This document shows positions 17,092 to 25,573 of a stretch of DNA of 64,000 nucleotides, one piece after another (within the stretch, counting starts at the first letter, position 1; each line of letters starts with the position of its first letter). The position numbers were made by a program, and so were the translations under genes. A model generated the notes under the pieces. It ran no database searches. It had not been told where the DNA came from and saw nothing but the letters and a program-made list of their open reading frames with translations. The DNA is from Deltaproteobacteria bacterium (lineage in GTDB: Bacteria; Myxococcota_A; UBA796; UBA2385): positions 1 to 64,000 of the forward strand of contig JAEUKK010000104.1 of assembly GCA_016792625.1 (NCBI GenBank), given 5' to 3'.

Positions 17092-18083
17092 ATTACACCT
17101 CCAGGATAACCGACGACCGCCTCTGGGTCTTGGGCGTAGTGCAGGCTGTTGCTGCGGCTCTGCCAGCCAAAAGTGGGCTTGCCCAGCGCGGCGAGCGCGG
17201 TCATACCCACGGCGACCGGCACCTCGCCGCAGATGCTCACCCGCTCCTTGCTCACGTAGCGGCGCAGGCCGTCGACGTCGTAGGAGGTGATGAGCCGCAT
17301 CAGCTCGGCGTCCTGCTCGTCGCTCTGGGCCAGCGGCACGTAGTGGACCAGATCGGTGGTCAGCACCAGCGTGGTCGGCGTGCCCTCGGCCTCGAGCTCC
17401 TTGAGGAAGGCGGCGAGACCCTCGCCGAGGCGCTGGACCTCGGCCGCCGGCAGCGGGAAGTGCTGCTTCTCGCTGTCGCGGATGGAGATGAGCACCATGC
17501 GGGCGTCGGGCCGCTTGCGCTGCAGAAAGGGCATCTGCAGCTCCATCTCGTGGTGCGAGAAGGCGCCGCGGTCGGGCACGAGCTGGGGCATGTGCAGGCG
17601 CGCCCGCGCGGTCAGGGCCGCGTCGACCTGCAGCGCGTGGCCGGGCACCATCCAGGGGCCTTCGGTCCAGATGGCGAGGCGCTCACCTTCTTTGAAGTGG
17701 TTGGGCGCGAGGATGATGACCAAGGGGGCGACCTCGACCCGGGCCCAGACCTCGGCCGCTGCCCGCCCGCTGTACTTGAGGCCCCCGTGGGGTGTGAGCA
17801 GTACGCGGGCTTGGCCGCCCGGGCTGGCCCCGGTGGCCTCGATCAGCGCGTCAATCTGGGCGTCGAGCGCGGTCGGCGTGCCCGCGTACCACGTGCCGGC
17901 GCGCCCGGGCGCGCGGGCGTCGAGCCCGCCGGGCGGGGTCGGGTGGCCCGGCTCAACGGCGTAGGCGACCTCTTTGGCGGCGCGTTTGGCGTTGCCGGGT
18001 GGGCGCAGGTCCCCGCAGGCCAAGGCCAGCAGCCCGATGAGGGCGGCGCGGGCGCGGCGGGGAGGATGGCGGGGAATGGGCAT
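17082..18083 (-). CDS. Memo-family (AmmeMemoRadiSam protein B-like) lipoprotein
   Basis: 333 residues. Residues ~60-333 are the Memo domain: AGTWYAG, TPHGGLKYSG, ILAPNHF, HHEMELQMPFL, TTDLVHY and ICGEVPV. The three metal-site residues known from Memo (two His and a Cys) correspond to His99, His129 and Cys285. Unusually the protein begins with a lipoprotein signal (ALIGLLALACGD, Cys23), so it should be periplasmic or outer-membrane bound, while most Memo proteins are cytoplasmic. Memo proteins are structurally related to extradiol dioxygenases; the reaction is unresolved. First gene of the operon leading to HTTM; no AMMECR1 or radical SAM partner is nearby. Confidence 0.85.
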   Translation of the reverse strand: MPIPRHPPRRARAALIGLLALACGDLRPPGNAKRAAKEVAYAVEPGHPTPPGGLDARAPGRAGTWYAGTPTALDAQIDALIEATGASPGGQARVLLTPHGGLKYSGRAAAEVWARVEVAPLVIILAPNHFKEGERLAIWTEGPWMVPGHALQVDAALTARARLHMPQLVPDRGAFSHHEMELQMPFLQRKRPDARMVLISIRDSEKQHFPLPAAEVQRLGEGLAAFLKELEAEGTPTTLVLTTDLVHYVPLAQSDEQDAELMRLITSYDVDGLRRYVSKERVSICGEVPVAVGMTALAALGKPTFGWQSRSNSLHYAQDPEAVVGYPGGVIWR

Positions 18084-18145
18084 GGGGGCTCCTGGCGGCG
18101 GGCACGTAGCACGCTACATGCGCCGGCCCGCGCGGCAGGAGCCCC
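18084..18145. promoter_or_regulatory. Compact divergent intergenic region with central dyad
   Basis: Only 62 bp separate the starts of the Memo and GT2 genes. The two ends carry each gene's ribosome site and are reverse complements of each other (GGGGCTCCTG at 18086-18095 and CAGGAGCCCC at 18136-18145). In the middle GTAGC-AC-GCTAC (18106-18117) is a perfect dyad. Both promoters must lie inside or overlap the coding starts, so the dyad is a plausible shared operator. Confidence 0.4.
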
Positions 18146-18892
18146 GTGCCCACGCCCCTCACCGACCCCCTCGTCTCGGTCGTCGTGCCGGTCTTCAACG
18201 AAGAGGCGACGCTCCGCGTGCTCATCGGTCGGGTGGTGGCCCAGCCTTGGCGCAAAGAGATCATCGTGGTGGACGATGGCTCCACCGATGGGTCGGCGGC
18301 CGTCCTCGCGGCGCTGGCCGACGAGCTTCCCGACCTGCGCGCCCTACGCCTGCCGCAGAACCAGGGCAAGGGGGCGGCGCTGCGGGCGGGCTTCGCGGCG
18401 GCCCGGGGCGAGCTGATCGCCATCCAAGACGCCGATCTCGAGTACGACCCCGCCGATCTGGGCCTGCTGCTCGGCCCGCTCTGCGATGGCCGGGCCGACG
18501 TCTGCTACGGCAGCCGATTTTTGGGCGGCCCGCACCGGGTGCTCAACTTTCACCACTACGTGGCGAACCGCGGCCTGACCCTGCTGAACAACCTGTTCAC
18601 CAACCTGAACCTCACCGATATGGAGACCTGCTACAAGGTCTTCCGGCGCGAGGTCCTCGACCAGATCAGCCTGCGCGAGGACCGCTTCGGTTTTGAGCCC
18701 GAGTTCACCGCTGAGGTCGCCGCCGCCGGCTTCAAGGTCTACGAGGTGCCGATCAGCTACTCGGGGCGCGACTACGACGAGGGCAAGAAGATCGGCTGGC
18801 GAGACGGGGTGCGTGCGCTGCAGGTCATCCTCGCCTCGGGGGTCCGCACCCGGCTGCTGCCGCGGGCCCGCCGCAGCCTCGGGCGGGGCTGA
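18146..18892 (+). CDS. Family 2 glycosyltransferase (dolichyl-phosphate-mannose synthase-like)
   Basis: 248 residues, soluble GT-A fold. SVVVPVFNEEATLRVLI, the nucleotide-binding IIVVDDGSTDGS, the QGKGAALRAGF loop, the metal-binding IQDADLEYDP (DxD-like) and the acceptor-region FEPEFTAEVA with YSGRDYDEGKKIGWRDG are all typical of polyprenyl-phosphate sugar transferases. Such enzymes load a sugar on a lipid carrier that GT-C enzymes then use, and the next gene, 3 bp downstream, is GT-C-like. GTG start after CAGGAGCCCC. Confidence 0.92.
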   Translation: MPTPLTDPLVSVVVPVFNEEATLRVLIGRVVAQPWRKEIIVVDDGSTDGSAAVLAALADELPDLRALRLPQNQGKGAALRAGFAAARGELIAIQDADLEYDPADLGLLLGPLCDGRADVCYGSRFLGGPHRVLNFHHYVANRGLTLLNNLFTNLNLTDMETCYKVFRREVLDQISLREDRFGFEPEFTAEVAAAGFKVYEVPISYSGRDYDEGKKIGWRDGVRALQVILASGVRTRLLPRARRSLGRG

Positions 18893-18895
18893 GCC

Positions 18896-20434
18896 GTGGC
18901 GGGGCCCCAGCGCGCAGATCTGGGCTGGGCCGCGCTGCTCTTCGCCGTCGCGCTGCTGCTCCAGGGCCTGCAGTCCGAGAATTACTTCGACGGGGATACG
19001 GGCTACCACATCGCCGTGGGCCACTACACCCTCCAGCACGGGATCTTGCAGGACTTCCCCTGGACGCCCCGCTCTTGGCTGGGGCAGCACTACGCTGACA
19101 AAGAGCTGCTCCTCCACCTGCTGCTCGCGCCGCTGAGCCTGCTCGACCACAACCTCGCCGCGCGCCTCGCCGGCGGGCTGATGGGTGGGGCGCTGCTGAC
19201 CGCGCTCTATGGCGTGCTGCGCGTCGAAGGCGTCAACCGCGCCGGGGTCTGGGCGCTCAGCCTGCTCGTGCTCTCGGGGGCCTTCACCCACCGCTTCGTG
19301 CTCGTGCGCCCGCACCTGATGAGCATCACCCTCGCCGTGCTGGTGCTGTGGGCGGCGGCCCGCGGGCGATGGCTCGCCCTGGCGCTCGGCTGCTTCATCT
19401 TCCCCTTCGCCTACACCGCCTGGCACCTCACCTTGGCGCTGGCCGTCATCGGCGCGGTCGCCGGCCTGCCCGTTCAGGGTCGGCGGGCGGCGCTGGCCCT
19501 GCCGGTGGCGGGCGGGGCCCTCTGCCTCGGCGTGCTCTTGCACCCAAACTTCCCCAACAACCTCAGCTTCTTCTGGATCCAAAACGTCGAGGTCTTGTTG
19601 CAGACCGCCTGGGCCGACCGGCCCGGCTTTGAGCTCGGCGGCGAATTTCAGCCCTTCTCGCCCCGCGGCGGCCTGCGCTACTTGAGCCTGCCGCTGGCCT
19701 GCCTCGGGCTGGCGGTGGTGGCGCAGCTTCAGCGCCTGCGGGCGGCGGGCGGCCTGCGGGCGGCGCTGTCGCCGGCGGGCCTCGACCCGGTCGCGGCAGC
19801 GGCCAGCCTCGCCGGCCTGGGTATGGCGGTGATGACGCTGAAAACACAGCGCTTCATTGAGTACCTCGCGCCCTTTTCGCTGCTCGCCCTGGCCGTGGCC
19901 CAGCGCGGGGCGGGCGGCCCGGCCTGGCTGCTGCGGGCGGCGGCGGGTGATCGGCTGCCGCTCGGGCTGCTGGTGCTGGGCCTGGGGTGGACCGTGGCCG
20001 TCGGCAGCCACCCCCTGCGCATGCTCGCCGGGCGCTCGGTCATTTACCCGCCGCCGGTCGAGGAGGCCGTGCAGCAGCTCATCCCCAGCGGGGCGATGGT
20101 CTTTCACTGCGACTGGCTGACCGTGGGGGAGGCGATGTTGGCCCTGCCCGACCGGCGCTTCTTGTTCGCGCTCGACCCTGTGCTGTTCTGGCGCGGAGAT
20201 CCCGCCGCGTACCAGCTCTGGTTCGACCTGCTGCACGCCCCGGTCGAGGCGCCCGGCGCCCAGCTCCGCGCGGTCATCGGCGCCGACTATGTGCTCTGCG
20301 ACGCGCGCCCCGCGTGGGATCAGCTGCGGGCCAACCTCGCCGCCGACCCGGCCCTGGCCGGCCCGGTCGAGGTCGGGCCATTGCAGCTGTGGAAGGTGCT
20401 GCCCGCGGCCCAGGGATCGACGCCCGGCGGCTGA
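18896..20434 (+). CDS. Polytopic GT-C-like membrane protein
   Basis: 512 residues, about ten membrane helices. NYFDGDTGYHIAVGHY after the first helix resembles the acidic first loop of GT-C glycosyltransferases, and WLGQHYADKELLLHLLLAPL the HPP-like following region; a soluble C-terminal domain (~residues 390-512) follows. Starts with GTG 3 bp after the GT2 gene, so a lipid-sugar synthase plus transferase pair is likely. The sugar and acceptor are unknown. Confidence 0.7.
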   Translation: MAGPQRADLGWAALLFAVALLLQGLQSENYFDGDTGYHIAVGHYTLQHGILQDFPWTPRSWLGQHYADKELLLHLLLAPLSLLDHNLAARLAGGLMGGALLTALYGVLRVEGVNRAGVWALSLLVLSGAFTHRFVLVRPHLMSITLAVLVLWAAARGRWLALALGCFIFPFAYTAWHLTLALAVIGAVAGLPVQGRRAALALPVAGGALCLGVLLHPNFPNNLSFFWIQNVEVLLQTAWADRPGFELGGEFQPFSPRGGLRYLSLPLACLGLAVVAQLQRLRAAGGLRAALSPAGLDPVAAAASLAGLGMAVMTLKTQRFIEYLAPFSLLALAVAQRGAGGPAWLLRAAAGDRLPLGLLVLGLGWTVAVGSHPLRMLAGRSVIYPPPVEEAVQQLIPSGAMVFHCDWLTVGEAMLALPDRRFLFALDPVLFWRGDPAAYQLWFDLLHAPVEAPGAQLRAVIGADYVLCDARPAWDQLRANLAADPALAGPVEVGPLQLWKVLPAAQGSTPGG

Positions 20435-20455
20435 TCGGCGGCGGCGCGCGGGGTG

Positions 20456-20461
20456 TAGGCT
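20456..20461 (+). promoter_or_regulatory. Putative -10 element (TAGGCT)
   Basis: TAGGCT lies 26 bp before the ATG at 20487, between GGGGTG and GCGGCGACC. The same hexamer at nearly the same distance precedes the acs gene (48179), and TAGGCC precedes 45963. No good -35 is visible. Confidence 0.35.
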
Positions 20462-20486
20462 GCGGCGACCCTGCCCGGAGCCCCCC

Positions 20487-23279
20487 ATGCGCGCCCGCAC
20501 CCCTGCCCTCCTCTGCGCCGCGGCGCTGCTTTTTCCGGGGGTCGGCGCGGCGGCGACCCTCACCGTCGGGGGGTCGGGCGGCTACAGCACCGTCCAGGCC
20601 GCGATCAACGCCGCGAGCTCGGGCGATGTGATCAGCGTGCGGGCGGGCACCTTCACCGGGGCCATCGACACCCGGGGCAAGGCGCTGACCATCCGCGGGG
20701 CGGGCAGCGGCAGCACCACCCTGCGCACCAGCACGGCGGGCAGCACGCTGATCACGATCAGCCGGGGCGAGCGGGTCACGCTGAGTGATCTGAGCTTGAC
20801 CGGGGCCGGGCAGGGCGTCGAGGTGCGCGGGAGCACGCTGACCGCCACCGACCTGCTGATCACCGGCATGAGCGGGGGCGGCGCCGGCGCGGGCGTCGAG
20901 CTGAGCGGGGGCGCGACCGCCACCCTCACCCGGGTCGAGCTGCGCGACAACGCGGCGGGCACCGGCTGGGATGGCGGGGCGGTCTTCGTCGAAGACAGCG
21001 CGCTGACCGTCATCGACGGCCTGTGGATCGGCAACGCCGGCGACAGCGGCGGCGCCCTCTTCGCCCAGCGGGCCACGCTCAGCCTCGACGGCCTCCTGGT
21101 CGAGGACAACAGCGCCGCCGACCAGGGCGGGGGCGTCTACATCGGCGACGGCAGCGTGCTGGTCGCGGTCGACACCACCTTGCGGGGCAACATCGCCGAC
21201 GGGCGCGGCGGGGGCCTCTCGGCCGCCGACAGCGACGTGGACTGGGCCGGCGGCGCCTGGGAGGACAACCTCAGCGGCGCCGCGGGCGGCGGCGGCGCGC
21301 TGCGCGGGCAGGCCAGCGCGGGCGCCAGCTTGGCCCTGACCCTCTCGGGCAACGAGGCGGCTGGCGATGGCGGCGGCCTCTACGCCACCGATCTGAGCCT
21401 CGGGCTGAGCGACGCCGAGCTGATCACGAACACCGCCGGGGCGCGCGGCGGCGGGCTGTGGACCCTCGACGTCGCCCTGACCCTGACCCGGGTCTCCCTG
21501 CGCGACAACAGCGCCACGGACGGCGGCGGCGGCGCCCGCCTGACCCGCAGCGGCGGCGGGGCGGCCGCCCTGGCCGTCGATCTCGAGCTGGAGGGCAATG
21601 TCGCGGCCGAGGGCGGGGGCATCGACGCCGCGGTGCCCCTGACCGTGCGCGGGCTGCTCGGCGGCGACAACGTCGCGCTCAGCGGCGAAGGCGGGGCCAT
21701 CCGGGCCGAGAGCAACCTGGTGGTGGTGCGGGCCGCGCTCGACGGCGACCGCGCGGCGAGCCTCGGGGGCGCCTTCGCCGTGCTGACCGGCAACCTGACG
21801 CTGTCCGACAGCGAGATCAGCGGCGGGCGGGCGGCGACCGGCGGCTGCGTGGCGGTCCGGGGCGATGGGGCCCAGCGCCACAGCTTGAGCGACCTGCGGC
21901 TCGAGGGCTGCAGCGCGACCGCCGAGGGCGGGGGCCTCTGGATCGACGCGGCGGCGGCCCTGCTGGTGGTCGGGCTCGAGCTCGTGGGCAACACCGCCGG
22001 CTTTGACGGAGGGGGCGCCCACCTCGCCGACCTCGCTGATCTGGACTGGCAGGGCGGCCTGGTGCGCGGAAACACCGCCCCGACCGCCGCAGGCCTCTCG
22101 GTCAGCGGGAGCGCGGGCCTGCTGCGCCACCTCGAGGTCGCCGGCAACATCGCCACCACGAGCGCGGGGGGGCTGCTGCTGCGCAGCCTCGCCGGTCCGC
22201 TTGAGCTGTCCTGGAGCGCGCTGTGGGAGAACAGCGCCCCCGACGCTGGGGGCCTGTGGGCCGAGGCGGGCGGAGAGGCCCTGGTGCTCGACCAGCTCAG
22301 CGTATTGGCGAACACCGGGGATGGGCTGCGGCTCTTTGGCGCGGGCGCCAGCCTGCACAACAGCGTGCTGGAGGGCAACGTGGGCGCGGGGCTGCGCGCG
22401 GATACGGCGCTGACGCTCAGCTACACCCAAGCGGGGGGCAATACGACCGCTTGGGCGGGCGCCGCCGGCCCCGCCGCGGCCAGCGCGGGGGCGGGCAACG
22501 GCGAGCTGCGCTGCTCGTGGGCGGCCCTGCTCCGGAACGGTGATCCTGACGACGATCAGCTCTACTTCGGCGCCCCCTCCGCCTGCCGAGATCAAGGTGA
22601 CCCGGCCCAGGTGGACCTCGACGGCAGCCGCTCTGACCCGGGGCACCGCGGCGGCGGGGCGGCGCTCGACGGCGACGCCGACGGGGATGGTGTGCTGCGC
22701 AGCGAAGGCGACTGCGCCGACGCCGACCCGGCCACCTTCCCGGGCGCCGCTGAGGTCTGGTATGACGGGGTCGACGGCGACTGCGCGGGAGGGGACGACG
22801 ACGACGCCGATCTCGACGGGAGCCCCGCGCCCGAGGACTGCGCCGACGCCGACCCCAGCGTCTTTCCGGGCGCCGCTGACCCCGAGGGAGACGGCCTGGA
22901 CCAGGACTGCGACGGCGCAGACGGGGTCGCCGACGCTGACAGCGGCGGCACGGACGGCGCGGACGGCGCGGAGGGGGCCGACGGCGCAGACGGTGCCGAC
23001 GACGGGTGGACCGACCCCGAAGATCGCGACGGTGACGGTGTCCCGCAAGGTGAGGACTGCGATGACGCCGACCCCGCGGTGCTGCCCGGCGCCGAAGAGG
23101 TCTGCGGAAATGACAAAGACGATGACTGCGACGGCTTTGTCGACGGCTTCGACGCCGAGTGCAACAAGGGCAGCGGGGGCTGCGCGGCGGCGGGCCGCGG
23201 CCTCGGCGCGCTCTGGGCGGCGGGCCTGCTGGTCGCGGGCGCCCGGCGTCGGCGGCGCGGCCCCTTCCCGCGGGCCTGA
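20487..23279 (+). CDS. Secreted beta-helix protein with MopE-type metal-binding repeats and MYXO-CTERM-like tail
   Basis: 930 residues. Signal peptide (LLCAAALLFPGVGAAA), then a pectate-lyase-like right-handed beta-helix over residues ~25-720 with many GGG(L/A/V) turns (YSTVQAAINAASSGD at its start is typical). Next come three Asp-rich MopE motifs (DADGDGVLRSEGDC, PAPEDCADADPSVFPGA, RDGDGVPQGEDCDDADP), each ending in paired Cys, separated by a GTDGADGAEGADGADG linker. The end is SGGCAAAGRGLGALWAAGLL followed by RRRRR, the tripartite Cys/helix/Arg layout of MYXO-CTERM sorting tails. Probably surface-anchored; the helix may bind polysaccharide or act as adhesin. ATG chosen at 20487 (CCGGAGCCCCCC upstream); the open frame extends back into the GT-C gene. 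Confidence 0.88.
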   Translation: MRARTPALLCAAALLFPGVGAAATLTVGGSGGYSTVQAAINAASSGDVISVRAGTFTGAIDTRGKALTIRGAGSGSTTLRTSTAGSTLITISRGERVTLSDLSLTGAGQGVEVRGSTLTATDLLITGMSGGGAGAGVELSGGATATLTRVELRDNAAGTGWDGGAVFVEDSALTVIDGLWIGNAGDSGGALFAQRATLSLDGLLVEDNSAADQGGGVYIGDGSVLVAVDTTLRGNIADGRGGGLSAADSDVDWAGGAWEDNLSGAAGGGGALRGQASAGASLALTLSGNEAAGDGGGLYATDLSLGLSDAELITNTAGARGGGLWTLDVALTLTRVSLRDNSATDGGGGARLTRSGGGAAALAVDLELEGNVAAEGGGIDAAVPLTVRGLLGGDNVALSGEGGAIRAESNLVVVRAALDGDRAASLGGAFAVLTGNLTLSDSEISGGRAATGGCVAVRGDGAQRHSLSDLRLEGCSATAEGGGLWIDAAAALLVVGLELVGNTAGFDGGGAHLADLADLDWQGGLVRGNTAPTAAGLSVSGSAGLLRHLEVAGNIATTSAGGLLLRSLAGPLELSWSALWENSAPDAGGLWAEAGGEALVLDQLSVLANTGDGLRLFGAGASLHNSVLEGNVGAGLRADTALTLSYTQAGGNTTAWAGAAGPAAASAGAGNGELRCSWAALLRNGDPDDDQLYFGAPSACRDQGDPAQVDLDGSRSDPGHRGGGAALDGDADGDGVLRSEGDCADADPATFPGAAEVWYDGVDGDCAGGDDDDADLDGSPAPEDCADADPSVFPGAADPEGDGLDQDCDGADGVADADSGGTDGADGAEGADGADGADDGWTDPEDRDGDGVPQGEDCDDADPAVLPGAEEVCGNDKDDDCDGFVDGFDAECNKGSGGCAAAGRGLGALWAAGLLVAGARRRRRGPFPRA

Positions 23280-23315
23280 CCGGCGGCGGGCAGCGGATCT
23301 GGCGCGCCCCGCGGC

Positions 23316-24218
23316 TCAGGCGCTGGGCGTGGCGGCCACCGGCTCTGTCGCGGGCGGCGGCTCGGCCTGCGCCCGCCGCAGCCGCGCCCGGGTCGCGACC
23401 ACCTCGGCGCCGAGCAGCAGGCTGAGGGCTGAGTAGTAGAGCCACAACAGCAGCACCACCAAGGACCCAGAGGCCCCATACGCGCTGCCCGGGTCGGCCT
23501 TGGACAGGTAGAGGCCCAGCCCGTGCCGGCCGGCGGTGAACAGGGCCGCGGCCGCGCAGGCCCCCACGAGCGCGTCGCTCAGGGGGGCGCGCCGCTGGGG
23601 CAGCAGCTGGTAGACGCCGAGGTAACCGAGGCTGAGGGTCAGGAAGCTGCTCAGGTCGCCGATGCCGTAGGCGACCCAGCCCGGCATCGGCAGCACCCCA
23701 TCGGTCCAGCGGGACAGGGCGCTGATCGCCGCGTTGACCATCGCCGACACGCCCATCAGCAGGCCCATGCCGAGCACGAGCACAAAGGCCAGGGCCCGCT
23801 GGCGCAGCGCGCCGACCAGGGCCTTGCCTTCAGTGTCGACCTCGAAGATGTCGTCCAGCGCGGACTGAAGCTGCGCGAAGCCGCGGGTGGCCGACCAGGC
23901 GAGGGTGAGCAAGCCGAGGCCCGCCGCGGTCAGCTCGGCCTTGGGCTGGTGGGCCCGCTGCACGAGGCTCAGCACCGTGGCGGTCATCTCGGGGCCCATC
24001 CACTGCAGCAGCTGGGCGGCGAGCTGGCCCTTGGCCGCCACCTCGCCCATCCAGAAGCCCATGAGCGAGGTGGTGACCAGCAGGGCCGGGGCGATGGAGA
24101 ACAGCGCGTAGAAGGCCATCGCCGCGGCCATGCGCTCGCCATCGTGCCGCCCCCAGCCGGCCAGCACGGCGCGACCGAAGGCCAGCGCCCCGACCAGCGG
24201 GGCGGGCAGGCGGCCCAT
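23316..24218 (-). CDS. YihY/BrkB family membrane protein
   Basis: 300 residues with six predicted helices. MAAAMAFYALFSIAPALLV, the SATRGFAQLQSALDDIF segment and the AYGASGSLVVLLLWLYYSAL helix are the YihY/BrkB (formerly RNase BN) signature. These are inner-membrane proteins of uncertain transport role. Its start is 2 bp downstream of the DUF1015 stop, so the two are an operon; convergent with the MYXO-CTERM gene 36 bp away. Confidence 0.92.
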   Translation of the reverse strand: MGRLPAPLVGALAFGRAVLAGWGRHDGERMAAAMAFYALFSIAPALLVTTSLMGFWMGEVAAKGQLAAQLLQWMGPEMTATVLSLVQRAHQPKAELTAAGLGLLTLAWSATRGFAQLQSALDDIFEVDTEGKALVGALRQRALAFVLVLGMGLLMGVSAMVNAAISALSRWTDGVLPMPGWVAYGIGDLSSFLTLSLGYLGVYQLLPQRRAPLSDALVGACAAAALFTAGRHGLGLYLSKADPGSAYGASGSLVVLLLWLYYSALSLLLGAEVVATRARLRRAQAEPPPATEPVAATPSA

Positions 24219-24220
24219 GC

Positions 24221-25441
24221 TCAGGCGATGCGATGGGCGACGACGCCGCCGCGCAGCTTCGGCTCAAACCAGGTCGACTTCGGCGGCATGAGCAGGCCAG
24301 CGTCGGCCACGGCGAAGAGCTGGTCGAGGCCGGTCGGGTAGAGGTGGAAGGCCACCGCCGCCTCGCCGCGGTCCACCGCGCTCTGCAGCGCTTGCCAGCC
24401 GCGCACGCCGCCCACGAACTGGATGCGCTTGTCGGTGCGCGGGTCGGCCACCCCGAGCAGCGGGCCGAGCACGCGGTCTTGCAGCACGGCCACGTCGAGG
24501 CTGGCCACCGGGTCGTCGGTCGGCACCACACCGGGGCGGGCCTCGAGGCCCCACCACTGCCCATCAAGGTACATGGTCCAGCGACCGCGGGCGGTGGGCA
24601 GCGGGTCGACGCCGGGGGTGAGGACGAAGTGCGCGCCGATGGCCGCCCGCAGCGCCTCGGGGCTGTGGCCGAACAGATCGGCGACCTGGCGGTTGTAGGC
24701 CATGATCTCAAGCTGGCTATCGGGGAAGACCCCCGCCAGGAACCAGCCGCTGCTGCCCGCCCCGCCGCGGGCCGCGTTCACCCGGCTGGCCGCCGCCGAG
24801 CGGTGGTGGCCGTCGGCCACATAGAGCGCGGGCAGCTTGGCCGCCTCGTCGGTGATCTGGTCGATGAGCGCCGCGTCATCGACCACCTGGAGCTGGTGCT
24901 CGACCCCGTCGTCGGTGGTGGCGGTCCAGGCGACCGGCGCCTCGGCGGCCTTGGCGAGCAGGGCGCGCAGCACGTCATTGTTGTCGCGGTAGGCGAGGAA
25001 GACGAGGCCGGTCTGCACATCGGTGGCCTCGATGTGGTCGACCCGGTCCTTCTCTTTGTCGGGGCGGGTCAGCTCGTGGCGCTTGATCTTGCCCGTGTCG
25101 TACTCTTCGACGCTGCAGAGGGCCATCAGCGCCACTTGGCTGCGGCCGCGCCAGCTCTGCCGGTAGAGGTAGTAGCGCGGGGCCGGGTCTTGGATGACCA
25201 CGCCCTCGGCCTCGAGGCGGTGCAGGTTGGCCCGCGCGGCCGCGTAGACCTCGGGCGCGTGCTCGTCGACGCTCTCGGGCACGGCGGCGTCGGCCCGGGT
25301 CACCTGCAGGAAGGACCTGGGCAGGCGGGCCAGGATGGCGCGGGCCTCGGCGCGGTTGAGCACGTCGTAGGGCGGGGCGATGACCTCGCCGGCGAGGTGG
25401 TCGGCGGGGCGCAGGCCGGGGAAGGGGCGGAGCTGGGCCAT
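24221..25441 (-). CDS. DUF1015 family protein (SerK-like)
   Basis: 406 residues. LRPFPGLRPADHLAGEVIAP near the N-terminus (PYDVLN follows), KIKRHELTRPDKEKDRVDHI and YVADGHHRSAAASRV are the conserved blocks of DUF1015. The DGHHR motif relates the family to ParB/Srx-type kinases, and an archaeal relative acts as free serine kinase; activity here is not established. GGAGGCCCCG precedes the ATG. First gene of an operon with the BrkB protein and divergent from the FHA gene. Confidence 0.88.
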   Translation of the reverse strand: MAQLRPFPGLRPADHLAGEVIAPPYDVLNRAEARAILARLPRSFLQVTRADAAVPESVDEHAPEVYAAARANLHRLEAEGVVIQDPAPRYYLYRQSWRGRSQVALMALCSVEEYDTGKIKRHELTRPDKEKDRVDHIEATDVQTGLVFLAYRDNNDVLRALLAKAAEAPVAWTATTDDGVEHQLQVVDDAALIDQITDEAAKLPALYVADGHHRSAAASRVNAARGGAGSSGWFLAGVFPDSQLEIMAYNRQVADLFGHSPEALRAAIGAHFVLTPGVDPLPTARGRWTMYLDGQWWGLEARPGVVPTDDPVASLDVAVLQDRVLGPLLGVADPRTDKRIQFVGGVRGWQALQSAVDRGEAAVAFHLYPTGLDQLFAVADAGLLMPPKSTWFEPKLRGGVVAHRIA

Positions 25442-25459
25442 CGGGGCCTCCTGGTGCGG

Positions 25460-25491
25460 GACGGGGCCGGGGCCTAACCGCCGGCCCCGTC
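25460..25491. promoter_or_regulatory. Perfect 11-bp inverted repeat between divergent genes
   Basis: GACGGGGCCGG (25460-25470) and CCGGCCCCGTC (25481-25491) flank a 10-bp loop containing CTAAC. It is 19 bp from the DUF1015 start, in a divergent region where no terminator is needed, so an operator or a 5'-UTR hairpin is more likely. Confidence 0.5.
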
Positions 25492-25573
25492 GAGCGCCCC
25501 GGCCGCGGGTCAGGGCGCGGCCCCGGCGTTATCGACGGGCGGGGCGCGGGCGCGCGCGCCGCGGAGGGTGCAG

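Noticed and set aside
17082-18083. Complete AmmeMemoRadiSam system
   Set aside because: Only the Memo-like component is present; no AMMECR1 or radical SAM gene lies nearby.
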